From the NCBI RefSeq assembly GCF_015350795.1, contig NZ_JADKSH010000005.1, forward strand, positions 124,001 through 188,000: a stretch of 64,000 nucleotides of DNA, given 5' to 3'. The position numbers were made by a program, and so were the translations under genes. A model generated the notes under the pieces. The model was not told the origin of the DNA. It did not search any database and saw nothing but the letters and a program-made list of their open reading frames with translations. Below, one piece after another: positions 16,230-24,699 of the stretch (its first letter is position 1; every line of letters starts with the position of its first letter). The DNA is from Microbacterium sp. VKM Ac-2870. GTDB taxonomy: Bacteria; Actinomycetota; Actinomycetes; Actinomycetales; Microbacteriaceae.

Positions 16230-17093
16230 ATGACTATCCTCATCACCGGCGCCAGCGGGCATCTCGGGCACCTCGTCATCCACTCCCTTCTCGAGCGCGG
16301 AGCGGCGGCATCCGACATCGTCGCCGGCGCGCGCACCACGTCGAAGCTGGACGATCTCGCCGCGCTCGGCGTGCGCACCGCGCACCTCGACTACGACCAG
16401 CCCGAGACGATCGCGGCGGCCCTCGAGGGCGTCGACACCGTGCTGCTGATCTCGGGCTCCGAGCCGGGTCGCCGCTTCCCCGGGCACAAGAACGTCATCG
16501 ACGCGGCCGTCGCCGCCGGTGGTGTGCAGAAGTTCGTCTACACCAGCGCTGCGAAGGCCACCTCGTTCGAGTGGCCGCTCGGCGCCGAGCACAAGGCCAC
16601 CGAAGAGGCCCTCGCCGCCAGCGGACTGCCCACCGTGATCCTGCGCAACAACTGGTACACCGAGAACTACCTCGGCGACGTGCAGCGTGCGGCGGACTCC
16701 GGCGTGATCGTGGCCTCGGTCGCCGACGGACTCATCGCGCCCGCGCCCCGTGCCGACTACGCCGAAGCCGCCGCTGTCGTCCTGCTCGAAGACGGGCACC
16801 TCGGCCAGGTGTATGAGCTCGCCGGCGACGCCAGCATCACCTACGGCGAGCTCGCGGCTGCGGCCGGCGAGGCTCTCGGACGAGAGGTCGCCTACGTGCC
16901 CGTGTCGCACGAGGACCACGTCGGCGGAATGCAGGGAGCGGGGCTGGATGCCGCGACCGCCGAATTCGTGGCGAGCATCGACGACGGCATCCGCGGCGGC
17001 GTCCTGGCCGACACCGACGGCACGCTGGCGCGCCTGATCGGACACCCGACGACGCCCGTCGTCGAGACCTTCCGCGCCGCCGCCGCGAGCTGA
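16230..17093 (+). CDS. NmrA-type NAD(P)H:quinone reductase (QorB-like)
   Basis: 287 residues from ATG 16230 (upstream GAAAGGA). The N-terminal NAD(P) loop is ITGASGHLGHLV (about 4-15). The SDR catalytic Tyr-Lys is not in the classical form; VYTSAAKATSFEW (about 104-116) and LPTVILRNNWYTENYL (about 132-147) are signatures of QorB/TsDR-like quinone reductases. Relatives reduce quinones by two electrons and protect against electrophile or disulfide stress. The divergent HxlR regulator with a redox-placed cysteine supports induction by diamide, quinones or hypochlorite. A terminator with a 12-bp stem follows the stop. Confidence 0.88.
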   Translation: MTILITGASGHLGHLVIHSLLERGAAASDIVAGARTTSKLDDLAALGVRTAHLDYDQPETIAAALEGVDTVLLISGSEPGRRFPGHKNVIDAAVAAGGVQKFVYTSAAKATSFEWPLGAEHKATEEALAASGLPTVILRNNWYTENYLGDVQRAADSGVIVASVADGLIAPAPRADYAEAAAVVLLEDGHLGQVYELAGDASITYGELAAAAGEALGREVAYVPVSHEDHVGGMQGAGLDAATAEFVASIDDGIRGGVLADTDGTLARLIGHPTTPVVETFRAAAAS

Positions 17094-17101
17094 TACCGCG
17101 A

Positions 17102-17150
17102 GGCGGTCGGGCGACCCCCTCCGGGGGACTAGGCGGGACGCCCGATCGCC
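17102..17150. terminator. Convergent terminator with nested hairpins
   Basis: GGCGGTCGGGCG (17102-17113) pairs with CGCCCGATCGCC (17139-17150) over 12 bp including one G.U. A small inner CCCCC/GGGGG hairpin lies at 17115-17127. The right arm lies inside the 3' end of the convergent flavoprotein gene. Confidence 0.7.
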
Positions 17151-18553
17151 TCCAGCCAGCGCAGCCACAGCTCGCTGAGCGTGGGATACGCGGGCACGGC
17201 GTGCCACAGGCGCGCAAGCGGCACCTCACCGACGATCGCGATCGTGGCCGCCTGGAGCATCTCGGCGGTATCGGCGCCGACGAGGGTCGCCCCCACCAGC
17301 ACGCCGCGCTGGGTGTCGACGACGGCGCGCGCCCTGCCCTGATAGTGCGCCGCGCGCGTACTCGCCCCGGCGATGTGCGACAGGTCCACGTCGACCACGC
17401 GGGTCTGCAAGCCGCGATCCGCAGCCGCCCGAGCGGTGAGACCGACGGCCGCGACCTCCGGCGACGTGAAGACCACCTGCGGTACGGCGGTGTGATCGGC
17501 GGTGGCGACGTGCGTGCCCCAGGGCTCGTCGTCGACCTCGCCACCACGGGCACGGGCGGCGATGACGTCGCCGGCGGCGCGCGCCTGATACTTGCCCTGG
17601 TGCGTCAGCAGCGCCCGGTGGTTGACATCACCGACGGCGTAGAGCCACGCGCTGCCGCGCACCCGCATCGTGTCATCGACGTCGAGCCATGAGCCGGCCT
17701 CGATCCCGGCGACCTCCAGCCCGATATCGCTGGTGCGCGGCACGCGTCCGGTCGCGACGAGGATCTCGGATGCCGTCACCTCGCCGTCGGCGAGCGTGAC
17801 CGTCACCGCTCCCGTGTCGGCGTCGCGCGATACGGCCGTGATCTCGACTCCCGTCCGCACGTCGACGCCGTCGGTGCGCAGGGCGGCGGTGACCGCCTCG
17901 CCCGCGAACGACTCCATCCCCCGCAGCAGCTCGGAACGGGCGAGCACAGTCACCGCGCAGCCGAACGACGCATACGCCGTCGCCATCTCGCAGGCCACGA
18001 CACCGCCGCCGACGATGACGAGCGAATCGGGCACGTGCTGCACAGCGGTCGCATCGCGGGAGGTCCAGGGCGCGGCATCGGCGAGCCCTGGAGTATCGGG
18101 CAGCAGCGCGGCCGAACCGGTGCAGACGGCGACGGCGTGGCGCGCGCGCAGAACCGCGGTTTCCGCCCCGTCGCGCGAGACGGTGACTTCGCGCTCGCCA
18201 CTGAGCCGGCCGTGGCCACGCACGAGAGCGATGCCGGCGCCGTCGAGCCACTCGACCTGCCCGGAGTCGTTCCACTCGTGGACGATCTCGTCGCGGCGGG
18301 CGAGCACCGCCGCCACATCGACCGCGCCGGGGCGTTCGGCGAGCGCTCCCGGGGCATCGGCCGCATCTGCCCGCGCGGCGCCCGCGCGCAGCAGCACCTT
18401 GGACGGCATACAGGCCCAATAGGAGCATTCGCCGCCGACGAGCTCGGACTCGACGATGGCGACCGCCAGCCCTGCCTGCACGGCACGGTCGGCGACGTTC
18501 TCGCCGACGGGACCGGCTCCGATCACGATGAGGTCGTACTCTGCAGCATCCAT
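17129..18553 (-). CDS. Class I FAD/NAD(P) disulfide oxidoreductase, Lpd/MerA-like
   Basis: 474 residues. FAD-binding IVIGAGPVGENVA lies near 10-22. The redox CX4C pair is GGECSYWACMPSKVLLR (Cys43 and Cys48 by count), then the NAD loop IVGGGVVACEMA (about 180-191), a second FAD contact LYAVGDVN (about 310), and the dimerisation domain. In the C-terminal catalytic motif the usual HxHPTxxE is AYPTLSELW: Tyr replaces the active-site His, as in mercuric reductases, although the C-terminal Cys pair of MerA is absent. Lipoamide as substrate is therefore doubtful. It may act as an NAD(P)H-dependent quinone or disulfide reductase beside the QorR/QorB pair. Confidence 0.88.
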   Translation of the reverse strand: MDAAEYDLIVIGAGPVGENVADRAVQAGLAVAIVESELVGGECSYWACMPSKVLLRAGAARADAADAPGALAERPGAVDVAAVLARRDEIVHEWNDSGQVEWLDGAGIALVRGHGRLSGEREVTVSRDGAETAVLRARHAVAVCTGSAALLPDTPGLADAAPWTSRDATAVQHVPDSLVIVGGGVVACEMATAYASFGCAVTVLARSELLRGMESFAGEAVTAALRTDGVDVRTGVEITAVSRDADTGAVTVTLADGEVTASEILVATGRVPRTSDIGLEVAGIEAGSWLDVDDTMRVRGSAWLYAVGDVNHRALLTHQGKYQARAAGDVIAARARGGEVDDEPWGTHVATADHTAVPQVVFTSPEVAAVGLTARAAADRGLQTRVVDVDLSHIAGASTRAAHYQGRARAVVDTQRGVLVGATLVGADTAEMLQAATIAIVGEVPLARLWHAVPAYPTLSELWLRWLEAIGRPA

Positions 18554-18646
18554 CCCTCACGCATACCCGACTATGACGTCAGATGCCAGGCCCCGCCCCC
18601 GTGTCGGTGGTATGTGGTTGGCTGGAGTATCCGACCCGGAGGACGT

Positions 18647-19489
18647 ATGGCGATCGAGTTCCGCTCCGTCACGAAGCGATTCCCTGACGGCACGACCGCG
18701 GTGGACGATTTCAGTCTCGTACTGCCCGCGCACAAGACGACCGTGCTCGTCGGGTCTTCCGGCTGTGGCAAGACGACCCTGCTGCGGATGATCAACCGGC
18801 TCATCGAGCCGACCAGCGGGGAGATCACGATCGACGGCGAGTCGATCGGCGATCGCGACCCCGTGCAGCTGCGCCGCGGCATCGGCTACGTGTTGCAGAA
18901 CGCCGGGCTCCTCCCCCACTTCAGCGTCATCGACAACGTCGCCACCGTGCCGGTGCTGAACGGCGTTCCGAAGAAGCAGGCGCGCGCACGGGCACTCGAG
19001 CTGCTCGACATCGTCGGGCTCGATCGCGCCCTCGCCGACCGGTACCCGCGCCAGCTCTCCGGCGGTCAGCAACAGCGGGTCGGGGTGGCGCGCGGGCTTG
19101 CCGCCGACCCCAACATCCTGTTGATGGACGAACCGTTCGGCGCGGTCGACCCCATCGTGCGCAAAGAGCTGCAGACCGAGACCAGGCGTCTGCAGCGCGA
19201 CCTCGACAAGACCGTCGTGTTCGTCACCCACGACATCGATGAGGCGTTCCTCCTCGGCGACCAGGTCGTGATCCTCGAGAAGGGCGCCCACATCGCCCAG
19301 GTGGGCACGCCCGACGAGATCATCGAGAACCCCGCCAGCGACTTCGTCGCCGAGTTCGTCGGCGTCGAGCGCGGGTCGCGCGCGCTCAGGCCCAGAAAGA
19401 CGGCTCACGGCACCGTGCTGGTCGACGCCGCAGGGCGCACCCAGGGCGTGCTGGTCGACGACACGAACGGCGCGATCGGGGCACCGTGA
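18647..19489 (+). CDS. Osmoprotectant ABC transporter ATP-binding protein (OpuCA/ProV type)
   Basis: 280 residues from ATG 18647 with GGAGGA 5 nt upstream. Walker A VGSSGCGKTT (about 36-45), Q-loop YVLQNAGLLPHF, signature LSGGQQQR (about 137-144), Walker B ILLMDEPFGAVD (about 157-168), and the switch THDIDEA. QNAGLLPH and VRKELQTE are typical of glycine betaine/choline/carnitine transporters. Only a short C-terminal tail remains after residue 240, so it has no tandem CBS domains that sense ionic strength. It starts a four-gene operon with 4-bp overlaps. A TGACGTCA palindrome (18574-18581) lies upstream. Confidence 0.92.
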   Translation: MAIEFRSVTKRFPDGTTAVDDFSLVLPAHKTTVLVGSSGCGKTTLLRMINRLIEPTSGEITIDGESIGDRDPVQLRRGIGYVLQNAGLLPHFSVIDNVATVPVLNGVPKKQARARALELLDIVGLDRALADRYPRQLSGGQQQRVGVARGLAADPNILLMDEPFGAVDPIVRKELQTETRRLQRDLDKTVVFVTHDIDEAFLLGDQVVILEKGAHIAQVGTPDEIIENPASDFVAEFVGVERGSRALRPRKTAHGTVLVDAAGRTQGVLVDDTNGAIGAP

Positions 19490-20178
19490 ACTGGGTCACC
19501 GACAACACCGAGCTCATCTGGGGCCTCACCCTGTCGCACCTGCGACAGAGCAGCATCGCGATCGTCGCGGCCTTCGTCATCGCCGTACCGCTGGGTTGGC
19601 TCGCCTGGCGCTACACCCGCCTGCGCGGGTCGGTGCTGACGACGATCGGCCTGCTGTACACGATTCCCTCGCTGGGCCTGTTCGCACTGCTCTGGGCGGT
19701 GTTCGGCATCCCCTACCTCTCCGAGAGCAACCTGGTCATCGCGCTCACCGTCTACGGCGTCGCGATCATGACGCGGTCGGTGACCGACGGCCTCGACTCC
19801 GTTGAACCGGCCACCCGCGAGGCGGCGGTGGCCGTGGGCTACGGACCGTGGCGACGTTTCTGGACCGTCGACCTGCCGCTGGCGGGGCCCGTGCTGCTGG
19901 CCGGGCTGCGGGTCACCTCCACCTCGACGATCGCGCTGGCCACCGTCGGCATCCTCATCGGTGTCGAGAATCTCGGCTATCTGTTCACCAACGGCCTGCA
20001 GCGACGCATCCTCCCCGAAGTGGTGACCGGCGTCGCGCTGGTCGTGATCATCGCGCTCGTGCTCGACCTGTTGCTCGTCGCCCTCGGTCGCGTGCTGATG
20101 CCTTGGCTCCCGCGCCGCGAGAACAATCGTGCCGACCGACGCGCGCTGCGCCGGTTCGCCGCGGAGGGCGCCGCATGA
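19486..20178 (+). CDS. Osmoprotectant ABC permease (first of pair)
   Basis: 230 residues, six hydrophobic helices. The coupling-helix EAA loop is TREAAVAVGYGPWRRFWTVD followed by LPLAGPVLLAGL. The QAT-family start WGLTLSHLRQSSIAIVAAF and YTIPSLGLFALLW are typical of OpuCB/ProW-type permeases. The GTG start at 19486 overlaps the ATPase stop (GTGA), and its own stop overlaps the next permease ATG (ATGA), so the proteins are translationally coupled and made in stoichiometric amounts. Confidence 0.92.
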   Translation: MNWVTDNTELIWGLTLSHLRQSSIAIVAAFVIAVPLGWLAWRYTRLRGSVLTTIGLLYTIPSLGLFALLWAVFGIPYLSESNLVIALTVYGVAIMTRSVTDGLDSVEPATREAAVAVGYGPWRRFWTVDLPLAGPVLLAGLRVTSTSTIALATVGILIGVENLGYLFTNGLQRRILPEVVTGVALVVIIALVLDLLLVALGRVLMPWLPRRENNRADRRALRRFAAEGAA

Positions 20179-20900
20179 ACCTCTTCCTCGACGCTTTCGC
20201 CTGGATCTTCTCGCCGGAACGCCTGACCGGCTCGCTGCCCCTGCCGGAAGCGATCGCGCAACACCTCGCCTTCACCTTCGGCTCCGTGCTGATCGCGGCG
20301 CTGATCGCCATTCCCGTCGGCTGGACCATCGGCCACACCGGCCGTGGGCGTGAATTCGCCGTCGCACTGTCGGGGGCGGCACGCGCCATTCCGACCCTCG
20401 GTCTCGTCGTGCTGCTGTATCTGCTCGTCGGCGTGGTCTACAAGAGCCAGGCCGCCGTGGTCGCCTTCGTGATCCTCGCGATCCCGTCGATCCTCGCGGG
20501 AGCCTATGCCGGCTTCGAAGCGATCGACCGCGCAACGATCTCGGCGGCGCGAGCCGTGGGGATGACGGGGCGACAGGTGCTGTTCAAGGTCGAAGTGCCG
20601 CTGGGTCTGCCACTGCTCATCGGCGGCATCCGCTCGGCGACGCTGCAGGTAGTCGCCACGGTCACCATCGCCACCTACGTCGGCCTCGGCGGTCTGGGCT
20701 TCTACATCATCCAGGGCATCCAGTTGCGCGACACCGCGCAGATCCTGGGAGCGTCGATCCTCGTGGTCGTGCTCGCCCTCGTCCTCGACGGTGTCTTCGC
20801 TCTCCTGGAGCGCATCGTCGTCCCCCGCGGCGTCGTCGCACGCACGGCCCCCGCGGGCCGCACGGCGGCCACGCCCGCGCGACCCGCCGTCGCCTCCTGA
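20175..20900 (+). CDS. Osmoprotectant ABC permease (second of pair)
   Basis: 241 residues, the OpuCD-like partner. It begins LPEAIAQHLAFTFGSVLIAALIAIPVG (about 25-51) and carries the EAA-like loop AARAVGMTGRQVLFKVEVP (about 122-140). A terminal Ala/Thr/Pro-rich tail of about 20 residues is not conserved in the family. Together with the first permease it forms the heterodimeric membrane channel for glycine betaine, choline or related solutes. It starts by ATGA overlap. The binding protein begins 36 bp after its stop, with its own AAAGG site. Confidence 0.92.
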   Translation: MNLFLDAFAWIFSPERLTGSLPLPEAIAQHLAFTFGSVLIAALIAIPVGWTIGHTGRGREFAVALSGAARAIPTLGLVVLLYLLVGVVYKSQAAVVAFVILAIPSILAGAYAGFEAIDRATISAARAVGMTGRQVLFKVEVPLGLPLLIGGIRSATLQVVATVTIATYVGLGGLGFYIIQGIQLRDTAQILGASILVVVLALVLDGVFALLERIVVPRGVVARTAPAGRTAATPARPAVAS

Positions 20901-20936
20901 CCTTCCGCACACAGCATCCAACGAAAGGCACCCCTC

Positions 20937-21866
20937 ATGTCCACACTGCGCACCTCCCGCCTCGGCGCGCGGCTCGCGCTCGCGGCGACCGCCGTGACCG
21001 TGACCGCCCTCGCCCTCACCGGCTGCGGCTCGAGCGGTTCGCTCGAGCAGCCCGCCGCGACCGGCGGCGCGTCCGGCTCGGCAACCACCATCACGGTGGG
21101 CTCGCAGGCCTACTACTCGAACGAGGTCATCGCCGAGATCTACGCCCAGGCGCTCGAGGGCGCCGGGTTCACGGTCGACCGCAAGTTCAACATCGGCCAG
21201 CGCGACGCCATCATCCCCTCGCTGCAGAACGGCACCGTCCAGCTCACCCCCGAGTACACGGGCAACCTGCTGCAGTTCTTCGACAAGACCACGACGGCCA
21301 CGACGACCGAAGACGTCTACGCCGCGTTGAAGAAGGCGCTGCCCGAGGGCTTGAGCGTGCTCGACCAGGCGTCGGCGACCGACCAGGACTCGTACAACGT
21401 CACGGCGGCTTTCGCGGCGGAGCACAACCTCAAGACGATCGCGGATCTGGCCAACGTGCCGAACCTCGTGCTGGGCGGCGCCCCCGAGCTCGAGCAGCGC
21501 CCCTACGGCCCGACGGGCCTGAAGGACACCTACGGCGTCAACGTCACCTTCAGCGCGACGGCCGACACGACGGTCGACGAACTGGTCGCCGGTCGCATCC
21601 AGCTCGCCGATGTCTACAGCGCCGAGCCCGACATCAAGACGAAGAACTTCGTCACGCTCGAAGACCCCAAGGGGCTGTTCCTGGCCTCTCATGTCGTGCC
21701 CCTCGTGAGCAGCTCGTTCCCGGCCGACGCCGCCGACGTGATCAACGCGGTCGACGCGAAGCTCACCCCCGAGGGTCTCGTCGCCCTCAACGTCGAATCG
21801 AAGGTCGACCAGAAGTCGTCCAAGGACATCGCGGCCGCGTGGCTGAAGGCCAACGGCCTGAGCTGA
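20937..21866 (+). CDS. Osmoprotectant-binding lipoprotein (OpuAC/OpuCC type)
   Basis: 309 residues. The signal peptide is basic (RTSRLGARL), then hydrophobic, and ends in the lipobox ALTGC (Cys at about 30), so it is lipid-anchored outside the membrane. The mature part starts TITVGSQAYYSNEVIAEIYA, the typical first strand of the QAT-family binding fold. TPEYTGNLLQFF and NLVLGGAPELEQRPYG are ligand-pocket regions known in glycine betaine/choline-binding proteins. It delivers substrate to the two permeases just upstream. The stop is followed by a long inverted repeat that also ends the convergent gene. Confidence 0.93.
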   Translation: MSTLRTSRLGARLALAATAVTVTALALTGCGSSGSLEQPAATGGASGSATTITVGSQAYYSNEVIAEIYAQALEGAGFTVDRKFNIGQRDAIIPSLQNGTVQLTPEYTGNLLQFFDKTTTATTTEDVYAALKKALPEGLSVLDQASATDQDSYNVTAAFAAEHNLKTIADLANVPNLVLGGAPELEQRPYGPTGLKDTYGVNVTFSATADTTVDELVAGRIQLADVYSAEPDIKTKNFVTLEDPKGLFLASHVVPLVSSSFPADAADVINAVDAKLTPEGLVALNVESKVDQKSSKDIAAAWLKANGLS

Positions 21867-21898
21867 CCCGCGAAAGCGGCGATTCGACGCATCGCTGC

Positions 21899-21955
21899 GC
21901 TCCTCGCTCAACGACCGGGGCGTCACACTCCCGGTCGTTGAGCGAGCGGAGCGAG
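21899..21955. repeat. REP-like palindromic element acting as convergent terminator
   Basis: A perfect 16-bp stem pairs 21904-21919 with 21930-21945, and GCTCC/GGAGC (21899-21903 with 21948-21952) extends it. The right half reads GTCGTTGAGCGAGCGGAGCG and continues with a second GAGC-type unit. GTTGAGCGAGCGGAGCGAG is a unit I recall as a recurrent intergenic palindrome in Microbacteriaceae genomes. It lies between two convergent genes. Confidence 0.7.
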
Positions 21956-21971
21956 CAGAGACACGGCCGCG

Positions 21972-23288
21972 TCAGAAGTCGCGCAGGCTGGCGCGCAGAC
22001 CGCCGTCGGACAGCTCTTCGCGCAGGATGCCGCGGCGACGCAGCACGGGAACGAGCTCGTCGAGGGCGCGGTGCACCGTCACCGGGTGCAGGTCGCCCCA
22101 CAGCAGCACGCCGTCGTTGCCCCATTCCCCCAGCTCTTCGACGAGATCGGCGAACTCTTCCGCCGTTCCGACGAATCCGGAGCGGTCGCTGAGCCGACCC
22201 AGCCGTGCAAGGGCGGTGAGGTGGGCTCGCAGTGGCGTAGTCGCGGCATCCCGATCACCGGTGAGGCGACGGATGGAGCCCTGCGAGACGTGCTCGGCAA
22301 ACAGGCCTGCCGGCAGCGGGGCGTCGAGCTCGAGCGCGGTGAGATCGGTTTCGAGATCGCTCGACTGCCGCTGCGCGATGAGGCGCAGGTCACCGTCGCT
22401 CGGTGCGGCGGACGCCGCGACCAGCCGGTCGGCCTCTTCGGGCGACGACACGATGACGGGTGGGATCGCGAACAGCACCTTGACGTCCGACGCGGCCCGA
22501 CCTCGCTCGATCGCCGCCGCGTGGATGCGCGCGCGGTAGTCGCGGACGCTCTTCTCGGTGAGCGGGGCGAGCGCCAGCTGGATATCGGAGTTCGCCCCCG
22601 CGAACGCGAGACCCCGATCCGAACCGCCGGGTGAGGCGATCACCGGCTCGCCGCGCGTGAACGGAACGGCGTTGAGCGGGCCCTCGAAGGCGAAATACTC
22701 GCCGCGGTGGCGCACGGCGTCGAGCTTGCTGCCGTCGGCGTACACACCTGTCGCACGGTCGCGCACGAGGGCGCCGTCGCCCCACGAGTTCCAGAGGGCG
22801 CGGATGCCGGCCAGCCACTCCTCCGCGCGGTCGTACGCGGCATCGTGACCCAGTTGCGGCGCGTCACCGAAGTGGCGCGCACTGGCGGTGTCGGTGACGA
22901 CGTTCAGGCCCAGACGGTCGGCGCTGAGGTGCTGCAGCGTCGCGAACTGGCGGGCGGCCGTGTAGGGCAGGTACGCGGCGGGGTTGACGGTGGGGATGAC
23001 GCCCAGGCGCGAAGTGGCCTGGAAGAGGTAGGGCGCCAGCACCAGCGGATCGAGCTTGGGGCCGCCGAAGGCGTGACGCACGCGCAGGTCGATGGTCTCG
23101 GCGGAACCGAGCGACGGGGCGTCCTCGATGAGCACGAACTCGAATCCGGCACGTTCCAGTTCGCGCGCCGACTGCTGGTAGATCTCCGGCCGCGTCCACT
23201 CCCAGTTCCATTCCAGCGATGGATGACCCCAACCGTGCGGACCGAAGCCGCGCGCGAGGAACCAGCCGAAGTGCTGCAGCCTGGTCAT
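21972..23288 (-). CDS. FMN-dependent monooxygenase, NtaA/SnaA/DszA (LLM) family
   Basis: 438 residues from ATG 23288. This is a luciferase-like (beta/alpha)8 enzyme of the long NtaA/SnaA/DszA branch. It starts HFGWFLARGFGPHGWGHP and carries FVLIEDAPSL and LNVVTDTASARHFG (about 131-144), with FMN-phosphate contacts around VIASPGGSDRG (about 221-231). Family members use FMNH2 from a separate reductase to hydroxylate chelators, sulfones or other heteroatom compounds. The start overlaps the metY stop (ATGA), so it is co-translated with a sulfur-assimilation enzyme. That suggests organosulfur breakdown; the reductase is not nearby. Confidence 0.88.
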   Translation of the reverse strand: MTRLQHFGWFLARGFGPHGWGHPSLEWNWEWTRPEIYQQSARELERAGFEFVLIEDAPSLGSAETIDLRVRHAFGGPKLDPLVLAPYLFQATSRLGVIPTVNPAAYLPYTAARQFATLQHLSADRLGLNVVTDTASARHFGDAPQLGHDAAYDRAEEWLAGIRALWNSWGDGALVRDRATGVYADGSKLDAVRHRGEYFAFEGPLNAVPFTRGEPVIASPGGSDRGLAFAGANSDIQLALAPLTEKSVRDYRARIHAAAIERGRAASDVKVLFAIPPVIVSSPEEADRLVAASAAPSDGDLRLIAQRQSSDLETDLTALELDAPLPAGLFAEHVSQGSIRRLTGDRDAATTPLRAHLTALARLGRLSDRSGFVGTAEEFADLVEELGEWGNDGVLLWGDLHPVTVHRALDELVPVLRRRGILREELSDGGLRASLRDF

Positions 23289-24598
23289 GCCACGACCGCG
23301 ACGGACACGTCGCTGGCGACAGTGAGCGCCTGTGCCAGATCTTCGAGGAGATCCGCGACGTCCTCGATGCCGATCGACACGCGCAGGGTACCGGCCTGAA
23401 CGCCGAGCGCCGCACGTTCGGCTTCGGTGAGGGCCGCGTGAGAGGTGGATGCCGGGTGCAGCACGAGCGAGCGCACGTCGCCCAGGTGGGTCATGTGGGT
23501 GAAGACCTCGAGCGCCTCGACGAAGCGGCGGGCCGTCTCGGCGTCGCCGCGCAGCGTGAAGCTGAAGACGGAACCGTAGCCGGCGGTGAGGTCGCGCGCA
23601 GCCAGGGCGTGGTCGCGGTGCGAGGGCAGCCCGATATAGTCGACGCTCACAACCTCGGGTCGCCCCTCGAGCCACTGCGCAACGGCGAGCGCGTTCGCGC
23701 TCTGCCGTTCGACGCGGAGGCTCAGCGTTTCGATGCCCTGGCCGATCAGGAAAGCGTTCAGCGGCGAAGGCGTGGGACCGAACCGCGGCGCGACGGCTTC
23801 GCGGGCGTAGGCGATGCGCGCATCGCCCCCGACACGATCGATGATGCTGGGCGCTCCACCCCGCCCGGGCGCGACCAGGTGGGGGTAGAGCCGGGGGGCG
23901 CTGTCCGTGTCGAGGCGACCGCTGTCGACGATCGCGCCGCCGAGCACGCTGCCGTGCCCCGCGAGGAACTTACTCGCCGAGTGGACGACGACGTCGGCCC
24001 CGAGTTCGAGCGGACGCAGCAGGTACGGCGTCGCGAACGTGTTGTCGATCACGAGGGTGATGCCGTGGCGGCGGGCGAGCGCGGCGAGCGCGGGGATGTC
24101 GACGAGGCGGTTGCTGGCATTGGAGATCGACTCGGCGAACAGCACCCTCGTGGTAGGCAGGATCGCCGCATCCCAGGCATCGAGCTGGTCGATGTCGTCC
24201 ACGAACGTCGACGTGATGCCGAGGCGAGTGAGGTTGTCGCGCAGCAGTCCCCGCGTGCCCTCGTAGATGTGGGTCGAGGCGACGATGTGCTGCCCTGCCT
24301 CGAGCAGACCGAGCAGCGCCACCGTGGTGGCCGCCTGTCCGCTGGCCAGCAGCAGCGCCTGCGATCCGCCCTCCAGCGCCGCGAGCGTGTGCTCGACGGC
24401 ATCCACCGTGGGGTTGCCGATGCGCGTGTAGGCGTATCCCTCTCCACGTCCGAAGTGCGCGGCCGCGTCGTCGTACTCGCCGAACTCGAAGCCAGCGGTG
24501 AGGTAGATGGGCGTGGCGCGCGAGGTCGCGATCGGCGCACCGTCGTCACGGCGTGCGTGCTCGTGCACCTGTCGCGTCGCAAATCCTCGCCTGCTCAC
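23285..24598 (-). CDS. metY: O-acetylhomoserine sulfhydrylase-like PLP enzyme
   Basis: 437 residues from GTG 24598, which has AGGAGG 7 nt upstream; the longer frame is unsupported. Cys/Met-metabolism PLP family: YAYTRIGNPTVDAVE (about 58-72), LASGQAAT (about 84-91), VIDNTFATPYLLRPLELGAD (about 180-199) and HSASKFLAGHG with the PLP lysine (about 203-213). Length and the C-terminal SIGIEDVADLLEDLAQAL match MetY, which makes homocysteine from O-acetylhomoserine and sulfide. Coupling to a flavin monooxygenase suggests use of sulfur freed from organosulfur compounds. A cystathionine synthase role cannot be fully excluded. Confidence 0.87.
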   Translation of the reverse strand: MSRRGFATRQVHEHARRDDGAPIATSRATPIYLTAGFEFGEYDDAAAHFGRGEGYAYTRIGNPTVDAVEHTLAALEGGSQALLLASGQAATTVALLGLLEAGQHIVASTHIYEGTRGLLRDNLTRLGITSTFVDDIDQLDAWDAAILPTTRVLFAESISNASNRLVDIPALAALARRHGITLVIDNTFATPYLLRPLELGADVVVHSASKFLAGHGSVLGGAIVDSGRLDTDSAPRLYPHLVAPGRGGAPSIIDRVGGDARIAYAREAVAPRFGPTPSPLNAFLIGQGIETLSLRVERQSANALAVAQWLEGRPEVVSVDYIGLPSHRDHALAARDLTAGYGSVFSFTLRGDAETARRFVEALEVFTHMTHLGDVRSLVLHPASTSHAALTEAERAALGVQAGTLRVSIGIEDVADLLEDLAQALTVASDVSVAVVA

Positions 24599-24699
24599 GG
24601 CGGCCTCCTGTCGACGTCGACGGCTCGGGCGGCCTCGACGCCCCCATCGTCGCGGGATCGGCACGCCCGGAGCGAATCGCGTTTCGCCGTGTGACGGCA

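Noticed and set aside
18574..18581. TGACGTCA palindrome before the osmoprotectant operon
   Set aside because: Too short to call an operator on its own; 8-bp palindromes occur by chance.
19977..21926. Minus-strand open frame of 649 codons across the osmoprotectant operon
   Set aside because: It is antisense to a coherent ABC operon with strong motifs and tight gene overlaps.
24601..24699. Possible SAM-type riboswitch before metY
   Set aside because: The leader is about 100 bp, but I could not find a convincing conserved core or a terminator stem; it may simply contain the promoter.
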